Below, one piece after another: positions 53,902-62,399 of a DNA stretch of 64,000 nt. The position numbers were made by a program, and so were the translations under genes. The notes beneath the pieces were generated by a model. The model saw only the letters and a program-made list of their open reading frames with translations. It did not search any database and was not told the DNA's origin. Each line of letters starts with the position of its first letter. The first letter of the stretch is position 1. Where the stretch lies: positions 372,001 to 436,000 of the forward strand of contig JAPOHD010000005.1 of NCBI GenBank assembly GCA_026671195.1, written 5' to 3'. This stretch comes from Draconibacterium aestuarii. Lineage in GTDB: Bacteria > Bacteroidota > Bacteroidia > Bacteroidales > Prolixibacteraceae.

Positions 53902-54158
53902 CTAACTTGCTGTATGCAGCAGTCAAGCCTATACATATAAATGATTATCAGATCCAATATGTCAATCACTGATTTATCAGGCTTTGTAGGGTCAAGTTAG
54001 ATGGATATGCATTAAGGAGTTGTTATGAGCATTGAAAACACAATAAAACAAGCACTTGCTGAGACAAGGCATAGCACCGTTCTGGTGAGTTGAAGCAAGT
54101 GAGAGAAGGGCCTTGTTTTGAAGTAGTTTCAATGCGCAATAGCCTTTTTAATGCATAT
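53902..54158. ncRNA. Two adjacent multi-stem hairpins, structured non-coding element of unknown type
   Basis: Hairpin A: CTAACTTG (53902-53909) pairs with CAAGTTAG (53993-54000), AAGCCT (53925-53930) with AGGCTT (53979-53984), and ACATAT with ATATGT inside. Hairpin B: ATATGCATT (54005-54013) pairs with AATGCATAT (54150-54158), GCATTGAAAAC with GTTTCAATGC (54126-54135), AAAACAAG with CTTGTTTT (54112-54119), CACTTGCT (54053-54060) with AGCAAGTG (54094-54101), and CACC/GGTG around a 5-nt tip. Nested stems with internal loops over 257 nt are unlikely by chance. No coding frame explains them. It could be an RNA gene, a mobile-element end (the stem and internal-loop layout recalls IS110-type end RNAs) or a MITE. 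The strand cannot be decided. Confidence 0.45.
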
Positions 54159-54271
54159 TGCAGGTTCAATCATTTCAAACTGAAACCGGATGAAAAATAT
54201 TTTGCCCAGGCTTAACACCATAACACCATCGTTACGAGATTTTTGTTTCACCCGTTAATTTCTTATACCAT

Positions 54272-54288
54272 AAGTCGCTATGCGACTT
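54272..54288. repeat. Short perfect palindrome AAGTCGC-TAT-GCGACTT
   Basis: Two 7-bp arms (54272-54278, 54282-54288) lie in the non-coding gap after pyk, just beyond the tail stub of permease 17. There is no T run in either direction. Confidence 0.4.
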
Positions 54289-54293
54289 ACTCT

Positions 54294-54344
54294 TTACTCA
54301 GACCTCTGCGCCTCCATTCCACTGCTTCGATCGGGATCTTCGTC
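54294..54344 (-). pseudogene. Degenerate, in-frame 3'-tail stub behind permease 17
   Basis: In frame after the TAA of permease 17, 16 codons read DEDPDRSSGMEAQRSE and then TAA (54294-54296). It shares the D-P-D and M/I-E-A-x-R-x-E pattern with the stubs behind permeases 13 and 16. Confidence 0.5.
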
Positions 54345-56711
54345 TTACTCATAACGTAAAGCCTCAACCGGATTTCGTGTAGCTGCCCGCCAGCTTTGCC
54401 AGCTCACTGTTAACAACGTAATTCCCAACGCCAGTAATCCGGACAGGGCAAATATCCACCAGCTTAACGTGGTTTTATAGGCAAAGCTTTCGAGCCATTT
54501 ATTCATAACGTAAAACGCTAATGGGGTGGCAATTACTATGGCTACAACAACCCATTTTACCAAATCGATATTAAGCATTACCATTACTTCCGAAATTTTT
54601 GCGCCGTTTACTTTACGAACTCCAATTTCTTTTGTTTTACGGGTAATGCTAATTAAGGTCATTCCCAATAATCCCATAACTGATAAAAGAATGGCCAACA
54701 GTGAAAAAGCGCTGATTAGTTGAGCCTGATTTTGTTCCTGCGTATAAAACTGGTTGATCTGATCAGTGAGCATATAACTATTCACAATTTTGTCGGGCGA
54801 AATAGTTTTAAAAATTTCAGTTACTGAAGTTAAAATGGAAGCATTGTTTAAACCATTGGTTTTTATGACAAACAAGCGCATCTTTTCGGGATGTTGCTGA
54901 ATAATTGCCATGGGCTGAATCAGGTCGCGTAGCGAATGAGCATTAAAATCTTTAACAATGGCCCCTACCCGAAGTCCGCTAAATAGTTCTCCTGCCTTAA
55001 GATTGTACTGTTTGGCAGCCGATTCATTAAAAATAATCGATCTATTTTCAGGATTATAGTCGCCAAAAGTTTCGCCATCAATAACGTCAATTTCCAAAAG
55101 CTCAATCATTCCTTTCCCCATAATAAGCCCATCGAAACGAATTTTTTCTCCGTTTTTATCGGCCAGACTAAGCGGTAAAAAATTATTAAACGGAGGAATA
55201 AACGACGAACCTGCAGAAACCAACACTCCCGGAATTTTATCCACTTCGTTTTCGATATACTGATATTGTTTGCTCAATTCATCGGAGTTAAGTTCAAATA
55301 CCAGTACATTTTCGGGATTAATTCCTTTAAAGTTGGTTAAGGCAAAATGAAGTTGTTTTTGCAATGTAAAAACACTGGAAATGAGAACAATAAAAATGGT
55401 AAAGTGCACACTTAGAATGGCACTGTTCCAAACCGTGGTTTTAGGTGTTGCAGACTTTTTCCCTTTTAAGAGCAATACCGACGGAATTTGAATGGTACCA
55501 CTTGCAATAAAAATTCCAGACAAAGTACCGGTTAATAATACAGTAGCTATAAAAACCAAGCCTGTTTTCCACATCAGAATTTCATCTAAGTTTATGGTTT
55601 GGTTCATGGTTTTATTCACGAACGGAATACCCAGAGTAATTACGCCCAAGGCGGGAATCAAACTTAAAAGCGCTACTATGTTCGATTCCATCACAATTTG
55701 TTTTCCGAGTACCGATTGTGAAGCTCCCAAAGCCTTTTGCGATCCTATTTCTTTTAACCTCGATTCAATTTTTGCCCTGGTCAGAAAAATGTAGTTGATT
55801 ACAGCAATCAAAAGTATCAACAAGGCAATACCCAAATAGTATTTCAGGTCTTTTGCATTACCTAAGCGGGAATAAAATGAACCTCCAAGGTTATCCGATT
55901 TCAGATAAATGTCCTTCACTGCCTGCAAACCAAAATCCATTTCCCGGCGTTTTTCGTTGCTTGTCAGCATTTTATATTTCTCCAGAAATTGGGGAAGTTC
56001 GGCAGGTTTCGCGTCAGGTAAAAGTCTTACATACGTATAAAACAGGCTACGATCCCAGTTTTTAAACGCATCGTACCCTTTATTAAAGTCACCAAACATT
56101 TTCTGACTGAATCCCAATGCTTCTCCACTTAATTCAACATCTGCCACAAATTCGGGCGCCAGGGTCGAATTCGATGGAAAATTCGTATACACACCACAAA
56201 CGGTGAGCGGAATAAAATCTTCGTTTAAGCGCACCAGTAGTTCTTTGCCAATGGCATTTTGTTTTGCAAAATACTTCCTGGCCATTTTTTCTGAAATAAC
56301 GATTTCTGTCCGGGAAGCACAAGGTACTCCCACTTTAAATTCTATTCCAAGGACGTCGAACATGGAAGCATCGGCGAAAGCACAGCGTTCGTCGGCAACA
56401 ATTTCGTTCGATCCTTTTTTGATTTCGATTTCGGCTTTCTGATAATACCGAAATGTCTTGTCTACCAGCGGATTTTCGTCGTTTAACATTTCGGCAAGTG
56501 GATAGGCAGTCTGGCACGAATTGCCCCGTGTTATACGATACACATTTTTGTGCTGAGGAATAAACCGATCAAATGAAGTATCGTGAATGTACAACAATGC
56601 CAGCAGCATAATACATCCTAATCCAATACCAAGACCAAGTATACTGATGCCTGAGTGCACTTTATTCTTTCTAATTGAACGAATTGCAAGTTTTATGTTA
56701 GTAGTTTTCAT
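54345..56711 (-). CDS. FtsX/MacB-type two-module ABC permease 17
   Basis: 788 residues. The first coupling segment LKEIGSQKALGASQSVL has lost the I-R pair; the second, KEIGVRKVNGAKISEV, is intact. The constant tail has small changes (FAYKTTLSWW after LES, ALGITLLTVSW). Periplasmic domain 1 contains three cysteines (NSCQTAYPL, DERCAFAD, GVPCASRTE). The second periplasmic domain is short and unusual (INEF-type motif reduced to FSGLRVGAIVKDFNAHSLRD). It is the last gene of the right-hand block before pyruvate kinase; permease 18 ends 18 bp upstream. Confidence 0.9.
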   Translation of the reverse strand: MKTTNIKLAIRSIRKNKVHSGISILGLGIGLGCIMLLALLYIHDTSFDRFIPQHKNVYRITRGNSCQTAYPLAEMLNDENPLVDKTFRYYQKAEIEIKKGSNEIVADERCAFADASMFDVLGIEFKVGVPCASRTEIVISEKMARKYFAKQNAIGKELLVRLNEDFIPLTVCGVYTNFPSNSTLAPEFVADVELSGEALGFSQKMFGDFNKGYDAFKNWDRSLFYTYVRLLPDAKPAELPQFLEKYKMLTSNEKRREMDFGLQAVKDIYLKSDNLGGSFYSRLGNAKDLKYYLGIALLILLIAVINYIFLTRAKIESRLKEIGSQKALGASQSVLGKQIVMESNIVALLSLIPALGVITLGIPFVNKTMNQTINLDEILMWKTGLVFIATVLLTGTLSGIFIASGTIQIPSVLLLKGKKSATPKTTVWNSAILSVHFTIFIVLISSVFTLQKQLHFALTNFKGINPENVLVFELNSDELSKQYQYIENEVDKIPGVLVSAGSSFIPPFNNFLPLSLADKNGEKIRFDGLIMGKGMIELLEIDVIDGETFGDYNPENRSIIFNESAAKQYNLKAGELFSGLRVGAIVKDFNAHSLRDLIQPMAIIQQHPEKMRLFVIKTNGLNNASILTSVTEIFKTISPDKIVNSYMLTDQINQFYTQEQNQAQLISAFSLLAILLSVMGLLGMTLISITRKTKEIGVRKVNGAKISEVMVMLNIDLVKWVVVAIVIATPLAFYVMNKWLESFAYKTTLSWWIFALSGLLALGITLLTVSWQSWRAATRNPVEALRYE

Positions 56712-56729
56712 GCGATTTTATTATGATTT

Positions 56730-59060
56730 CTATTCGTATCTGAGTGCTTCCACCGGATTCCTTGTGGCTGCCCGCCAGCTCTGCCAACTCACCGTTAATA
56801 GTGCTATTCCCAATGCCAACACACCGGCCACCGCAAAAATCCACCAACTTAAACTGGTTTTGTACGCGAAGTTTTCGAGCCATTTATTCATGGCATACCA
56901 GGCAAGGGGTACGGCAATCACAATTGCGATGGCAACCCATTTTACAAAGTCTTTGTTGAGCATGGTTAGTATTTCTGAAACTTTGGCGCCGTTCACTTTG
57001 CGTATTCCGATTTCCTTTGTTTTGCTCAATGCAACTTGTTTTGATAAAGCGTAAAGACCAAAACTCAAAATAAGGAAAGCAACAATCACAAAATAGGATA
57101 ATAGCTCCAGCATTCGGTGCTCGTCGCGATAGGTCGCAATAAATTCATCGGTAAAAAAATGATATTCAAAAGGCAGTTCAGGATTAAACTGAGTATACAC
57201 CCGGTTGATATTAGTGATAAGACTTGCTTGATCAATGCCACTTTTATATTGAACATACAAATTCCGTGCGTTGTTGTCGGGTATAATTACCAAAGGCCTT
57301 ATCTGGTGAGAAAGATGGCGGCTGTGAAAGTTATTTACTACCCCCACAATTTCGTAATCCACTCCTTTTAATTGAATATACTGATGCAAAGGATTCTTCA
57401 GACTCATCACCTTTGCCGCTTCTTCGTTAATAATTACCTGGTTGGAATTTCCTTCTGAAAAATTATTTCCCAGGATTAGATGAATACCAAAGGTTTTCAA
57501 AAAATCCGTGTCTGCATAAATCCGGGCAATGGAATGTTTTTCATCAGCACTAATTCCATCCCAGGTCCAACCGGGGAGTTCAATACCGGAACTCAACAAA
57601 GGAGAAGCATTCGTAACATCTGAAATGGCAGGATTACTGAGAAGCTCGTGTTTTATCAACGCATATTCTTCAGTAATTTTCCCTTTTAATGGAATATGAA
57701 CGATGTTTTCCTTTTGAAATCCCAGGTCTTTTCGAAAAATATAATTCAACTGTTTATTAATCAAAAAAGTGGAACTTAATAAAACAATGGCCAGTGTAAA
57801 CTGAAAGGCGATGAAATATTTTCGAAACGTTCCGTTTCCGACTGTTTTTTGTTGTTTGATGGATTCGATCGGTTTTAACGAAGCAATAAATACTCCGGGA
57901 AGGATTCCGGATAATGTTCCGATAACAAGAGCCAGAATAAAAAGGATGACAAGAATAACTGTATTTTGATGCAATTCAGGTAAGTTATTTCCTGAAAAAG
58001 AATTGAATGCAGGTTGCAAGGTTTCTACCAGTGCGAAAGTAAATATCAAAGAAAAGGAAACCAGAAGAAGCGGTTCTCCTAAAAATGAAAAAGCCAGTTT
58101 ATTTTTTTGAGCTCCTGAAATCTTTCTTATTCCTGATTCTTTCATACGGTTTGTGCTCAACACACCGATTAGACTCATAAAATTCAGCATGGCAATTAGC
58201 AATATAAAAACACCTGCAATGGAAAATATATACACATACTGAATATCTCCCGGGTGATAAACAAACAGCTGGTAATCGCTTTTAAAATGGATATCTTTTA
58301 TTGGGTGTAAATACCAATCGATATCGAAACCCAGTCTTTTATAATCATAAAACTGAGCTATTTTGTTGTTCAACTGTGCCCTGTCTATCTGGTTAGGTAA
58401 TAATACAAATGTGGAATACCCAAATGCAAACCAGTTGTCGGCATCCTCAATGGCAACGGGGATTAAAAAGTCGAACTGGATTGATGAATTGTCAGGCAAA
58501 TCTTTATAAACTCCGGCAATTTCATACTGTTTTGTGGATTTCTCATTTACAAAAAATGTAATCATCTGATTGCCCGGATCATCTTCCCCGAAAAATTTAT
58601 CGGCCAAACGCTGCGAGATAAAAATGGAATTCGGATTATTCTCAATGGTTTTGGAATCGCCACTTACAAAGTCAATCGTAAAAATATCGAAAAAAGAAGG
58701 TTCAACAGCCAGTCCCTGCTCTTTAAATTTTTTATCACCTGATTCAAGAAACCTCCCGCCAAACTGTTTTGCAAACCTTGTACTTTGAGTCACTTCAGGA
58801 AAATTGTCCTTCAAATATGGCCCCAGCGGAGTTGGTGTTTCCATAATAAAATCCGACTTGCCATCAGCGTATTTCCATTCGGAAGCAACCATGTAAATAG
58901 TTTTAAAATTTTTATGGAAGCGGTCGAATGTGACCTCGTGGTAAACCCACATAAATATAAAAACGAAAGAAGTCAGTGCAATTGTCAATCCCAGCAGGTT
59001 GATAAGCGACGTACTTTTATTCTTCCACAAATTCCTAAAACTTATTTTTACCAGTCCCAT
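56730..59060 (-). CDS. FtsX/MacB-type two-module ABC permease 18
   Basis: 776 residues. First coupling segment MKESGIRKISGAQKNKL, second KEIGIRKVNGAKVSEI, constant Trp-type tail (FAYKTSLSWWIFAVAG). TM6 differs from others (MLELLSYFVIVAFLILSFGL) and carries an aromatic run. Periplasmic domain 2 has ELPGWTWDGISADEKH, a loop not seen in its neighbours. It is tightly placed: 18 bp before permease 17 and 46 bp after permease 19. Confidence 0.9.
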   Translation of the reverse strand: MGLVKISFRNLWKNKSTSLINLLGLTIALTSFVFIFMWVYHEVTFDRFHKNFKTIYMVASEWKYADGKSDFIMETPTPLGPYLKDNFPEVTQSTRFAKQFGGRFLESGDKKFKEQGLAVEPSFFDIFTIDFVSGDSKTIENNPNSIFISQRLADKFFGEDDPGNQMITFFVNEKSTKQYEIAGVYKDLPDNSSIQFDFLIPVAIEDADNWFAFGYSTFVLLPNQIDRAQLNNKIAQFYDYKRLGFDIDWYLHPIKDIHFKSDYQLFVYHPGDIQYVYIFSIAGVFILLIAMLNFMSLIGVLSTNRMKESGIRKISGAQKNKLAFSFLGEPLLLVSFSLIFTFALVETLQPAFNSFSGNNLPELHQNTVILVILFILALVIGTLSGILPGVFIASLKPIESIKQQKTVGNGTFRKYFIAFQFTLAIVLLSSTFLINKQLNYIFRKDLGFQKENIVHIPLKGKITEEYALIKHELLSNPAISDVTNASPLLSSGIELPGWTWDGISADEKHSIARIYADTDFLKTFGIHLILGNNFSEGNSNQVIINEEAAKVMSLKNPLHQYIQLKGVDYEIVGVVNNFHSRHLSHQIRPLVIIPDNNARNLYVQYKSGIDQASLITNINRVYTQFNPELPFEYHFFTDEFIATYRDEHRMLELLSYFVIVAFLILSFGLYALSKQVALSKTKEIGIRKVNGAKVSEILTMLNKDFVKWVAIAIVIAVPLAWYAMNKWLENFAYKTSLSWWIFAVAGVLALGIALLTVSWQSWRAATRNPVEALRYE

Positions 59061-59106
59061 TTTATAACTTTATTTCATTAATCTAGTTGATATAGCTTTT
59101 GTCTGC

Positions 59107-61503
59107 TCACTCATAGCGCAGCGCTTCAACCGGGTTCCGTGTAGCCGCCCGCCAACTCTGCCAACTTACAGTCAACAAAGCAATTCCCAGTGCCAAAACT
59201 CCTGCCAAGGCAAAAATCCACCAGCTTAAAGTGGTTTTGTAGGCAAAATTTTCGAGCCAGTTATTCATCAGATACCAGGCGCCGGGAACCGCAATTACAA
59301 ATGCAATGGCTACCCATTTTATAAAGTCTTTGTTTAATGAATAAAGCACTTCTGATATAGTTGCACCATTCACCTTTCGTATGCCAATTTCTTTAGTACG
59401 TTGCTCGGCTACAAAAGCAGCCAAAGCAAGAAGTCCTAAACACGCAATTAAAATTGCCAAGGCAGAGAAAATGGAAACGATCTTACGGGTTTGTACTTCG
59501 GCTTTGTACAGTCGCCCGAAATCTTCATCGAAAAACACATAATCGAGTTTTTGTCCGTTGGCAAATTTATCCCAGGTATTTTCAATTGTTTTCATATTTT
59601 GTTGAATATCACCCGATATTCTCACGGTTAAGTTTTGTCCTCTTCCATTAAATAATACCAATGCACTCATTTCCTGGTGTAACGATTCGCAATGAAAATC
59701 TTTTACAACTCCAATAATTGTAAAAGCTGTTTCATCCGTCTTTTTCCCCTCGTATACTTTTTTGCCAATCGGATCTTCAATATTCAAACGTTTAATGGCC
59801 GATTCGTTAAGAACTACAGACCTGACATTGGATTGATTGCCCTCTTCAAAAAAACGACCTTCTTTTAATTCGACCTGGTAGGTTTTTAAAAAGTCATCAT
59901 CCGTATATAAATAATTCATACCTCTTGAGTCGTTGGCCGTTTGATGATAAAAAGTACTGCTTGTTAAAATTCGGCCGGGGATTGATGAAGTGTTTGTAAT
60001 TTGGACAATACCCGACTGAGCCAGTAACTCATTTTTGAATGACGATATCCGGTTTCCCAGGTAATCGGCTTTGTTGATCACCACCAGATTTTCTTTGTTA
60101 AAACCAAGTTCTTTATTCTGAATAAAATTTAATTGTTTGCTAATCACGAAAGTTCCCGAGAATAACCCAATGGAAACTATTAGCTGAAAAATGACCAGTG
60201 CACTTCGTAATTTCCCATGCGAACCTTCGGATTTGTGCACTCCTTTCATCACTTTTACCGGATTAAACGATGCTAAAAAGAAGGCAGGATAACTCCCGGC
60301 AATTATACCAATCGCAATTCCAAAAGCCACCAGTAATGGAATCGTTTTAAAATTATCGAAGTAATGAAGAAGCAGTTGTTTTTCGATTAAATTATTAAAC
60401 ACCGGAAGAAATAATTTCACAAACACAAGTGCAAGTATTAAGGCGATAAACGTAATTATTATCGATTCAGATAGAAACTGAGCAATCAAAGAATTTCGGT
60501 TTGATCCCAACGATTTTTTTATTCCTACTTCTTTTGCACGATTGGAGGATCGTGCAGTGGACATATTCATGTAATTGATACAGGCAATTAAAAGAATAAA
60601 TACGGCAATAATGGAAAATATGAACATATAATTTCTATTGCCTAATGGTTCTGGTCCTGAAGAAACTTCACGATCGAAATGAATTTCACTTAACGGTTGT
60701 GCGTACCAGCGATATTTTAGCCCCTGTGCAAGCATTTCCTCAAACGACACTCCCATGGCTTGTTTTACTGCAGGCCCCACATATTTTGTAACTAATCCTT
60801 CCAACTTCGCATCAACATCGTCTTTCGTATATCCATCTTCTAATAAAAAATAGGTATAAACCATATTGTTTATCCACTCCATATTTTTATCCAGAGCACT
60901 TCCCTTAAACGATGCTAAAAAATCAGGTTTAATATGCGAATTCTCGGGGTAGTCTTCAATTACACCCGTAACCAAAAAGTCGCGATCGTTTTCCCAGGTT
61001 AAATATTTGCCAACAGGATTTATATTACCAAAATACCGGTTGGCAGTTGTCTCAGTTAAAACCACTGTATTGGGCTGTGTTAAAGCATTTTCAGGACTAC
61101 CATATATAAATGAAGCCGAAAAGACTTTGAAAAAACCGGGATCTGCAAAAAACCATTTTGTCTCATTAAACACATCATTATTGTGACGTATAACGGGTTG
61201 TTCAAAATTGCTAATCCGAACGGCTTCTTCCACTTCCGGAATTTCGCCTTGCATAGCAGCTGCCAGCGGGGGGTTGGTTACCGGTTGGTTGATATTGTCG
61301 TCGCTTAAAACAGCAAATAAATTCACCCGGTAAATCCGGTCTTCCCGTTCGTGAAATTTATCGTAACTCAATTCCGACAGAACATAGAGCAAGATCAGAA
61401 CACAAGCCATAATACCAATTGCCAGCCCCACAACATTAATTGCAGAATAGAATTTGTTCCGCATCAAATTTCTGAAGGTGGTTTTTAGATAAGATCTGAA
61501 CAT
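59107..61503 (-). CDS. FtsX/MacB-type two-module ABC permease 19
   Basis: 798 residues from the ATG at 61501-61503 (MFRSYLKTTFRNLMRNKFYS). The frame is open eight codons further upstream, but the chosen start matches the family. First coupling segment AKEVGIKKSLGSNRNSL, second KEIGIRKVNGATISEV, constant Trp-type tail. It is the whole-length sister of permease 9. It lies 73 bp after the canonical ATPase gene, so it is the first permease of the operon and the likeliest primary partner of the ATPase, fusion protein and outer-membrane factor. Confidence 0.93.
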   Translation of the reverse strand: MFRSYLKTTFRNLMRNKFYSAINVVGLAIGIMACVLILLYVLSELSYDKFHEREDRIYRVNLFAVLSDDNINQPVTNPPLAAAMQGEIPEVEEAVRISNFEQPVIRHNNDVFNETKWFFADPGFFKVFSASFIYGSPENALTQPNTVVLTETTANRYFGNINPVGKYLTWENDRDFLVTGVIEDYPENSHIKPDFLASFKGSALDKNMEWINNMVYTYFLLEDGYTKDDVDAKLEGLVTKYVGPAVKQAMGVSFEEMLAQGLKYRWYAQPLSEIHFDREVSSGPEPLGNRNYMFIFSIIAVFILLIACINYMNMSTARSSNRAKEVGIKKSLGSNRNSLIAQFLSESIIITFIALILALVFVKLFLPVFNNLIEKQLLLHYFDNFKTIPLLVAFGIAIGIIAGSYPAFFLASFNPVKVMKGVHKSEGSHGKLRSALVIFQLIVSIGLFSGTFVISKQLNFIQNKELGFNKENLVVINKADYLGNRISSFKNELLAQSGIVQITNTSSIPGRILTSSTFYHQTANDSRGMNYLYTDDDFLKTYQVELKEGRFFEEGNQSNVRSVVLNESAIKRLNIEDPIGKKVYEGKKTDETAFTIIGVVKDFHCESLHQEMSALVLFNGRGQNLTVRISGDIQQNMKTIENTWDKFANGQKLDYVFFDEDFGRLYKAEVQTRKIVSIFSALAILIACLGLLALAAFVAEQRTKEIGIRKVNGATISEVLYSLNKDFIKWVAIAFVIAVPGAWYLMNNWLENFAYKTTLSWWIFALAGVLALGIALLTVSWQSWRAATRNPVEALRYE

Positions 61504-61576
61504 GATTCTGATTTTTATGGTGAACATATTACATGTTTCGCATCTCCTATCACCTTATTGCACTACGCAAATAAGA

Positions 61577-62275
61577 TTATAGCAGCACCTCGCCCATTTG
61601 CTTTTTCACTTCCTCGGTAATTATCTGTCCGTCGAACAGGTTTACTACGCGGTGCGCAAATTCGGAGTCGTGTAAGGAGTGAGTAACCATTACAATGGTG
61701 GTTCCCTCGCGATTTAATTCTGTTAAAAGGTTCATAACTTCCAATCCGTTTTTAGAATCGAGGTTACCTGTAGGCTCATCGGCAAGTATTAATTTTGGGT
61801 TGGCAACTACGGCGCGGGCAATGGCCACACGCTGCTGTTGACCTCCGGAAAGTTGCTGCGGGAAGTGCTTTTTACGATGTGCAATTTTCATACGTTCGAG
61901 CACTTTTTCGACCATTTCCTTACGCTCACGGGCTTTTAGTTTCAGGTAGATTAGCGGAAGTTCCACATTTTCGTACACATTCAGTTCGTCAATTAGGTTA
62001 AAACTCTGAAATACAAAACCAACGTTTCCCTTGCGTAAAAGGGTGCGGTTACGTTCTTTTAAATTCCCCACTTCTTCTCCATCAAAATGATATTGTCCGC
62101 CACTTGGATTATCCAGCAAGCCGATAATATTCAACAAGGTTGATTTTCCACAACCCGACGGTCCCATGATAGCTACAAATTCACCTTTCTGAATATGAAG
62201 GTCAACTTTGTTTAAAGCACTGGTTTCAATCTCTTCAGTGCGAAATACTTTTGTTAATTCTGTTGTTTTAATCAT
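61577..62275 (-). CDS. ABC transporter ATPase, MacB/LolD type (canonical)
   Basis: 232 residues. Walker A G-P-S-G-C-G-K-S (38-45), MacB-type X-loop NLIDELNVYENVELPL, signature LSGGQQQRVAIARA (142-155), Walker B LILADEPTG (162-170), intact D-loop GNLDS (D173) and switch H199. It should hydrolyse ATP in the cytoplasm to drive the conformational cycle of FtsX-type permeases. Its place directly after the fusion-protein gene and before permease 19 gives the usual MacA-LolD-MacB-like order. It is the only canonical ATPase for eighteen or nineteen permeases in the window, and the near-invariant second coupling segment in those permeases fits a shared ATPase. Confidence 0.95.
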   Translation of the reverse strand: MIKTTELTKVFRTEEIETSALNKVDLHIQKGEFVAIMGPSGCGKSTLLNIIGLLDNPSGGQYHFDGEEVGNLKERNRTLLRKGNVGFVFQSFNLIDELNVYENVELPLIYLKLKARERKEMVEKVLERMKIAHRKKHFPQQLSGGQQQRVAIARAVVANPKLILADEPTGNLDSKNGLEVMNLLTELNREGTTIVMVTHSLHDSEFAHRVVNLFDGQIITEEVKKQMGEVLL

Positions 62276-62308
62276 GATATTTTTGCTTTGTTGTTACTTT
62301 CTATCCCT

Positions 62309-62384
62309 GTCATTTCGAAAAAGGAACGACTGAGAAATCTTTTTTAAAAGTTAGGGATTTCTCCTCCTTCGTCGTCGAAATGAC
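62309..62384. repeat. Long palindromic intergenic repeat (GTCATTTCG ... CGAAATGAC)
   Basis: GTCATTTCG (62309-62317) and CGAAATGAC (62376-62384) are the ends of an imperfect 76-bp hairpin with inner GAGAAATC/GATTTCTC arms. It resembles a palindrome I have seen scattered between genes in many Bacteroidota. It lies between the ATPase and fusion-protein genes and may influence mRNA stability or partial termination in the operon. Confidence 0.6.
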
Positions 62385-62399
62385 AACTAAATTTCCTTT

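Noticed and set aside
53902-54000. Integron attC-like site (GTTAGAT at the right end, inverted CTAAC at the left)
   Set aside because: The left core does not fit RYYYAAC, there is no integron integrase or cassette array, and the pairing continues into non-attC stems.
9207-61503. Array as an assembly artefact
   Set aside because: The copies differ strongly over their first two thirds, gaps are unique in sequence, and only short tracts are near-identical, so collapse or false duplication is unlikely.
9207-61503. Silent donor cassettes of a pilin- or VSG-like switching system
   Set aside because: All nineteen genes are full length with starts and stops; there is no single expression site visible, so simple cassette donation into one locus is not supported.
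9207-61503. Diversity-generating retroelement or shufflon acting on the permeases
   Set aside because: No reverse transcriptase, template repeat or invertase is present, and all genes are in one orientation without inverted recombination sites.
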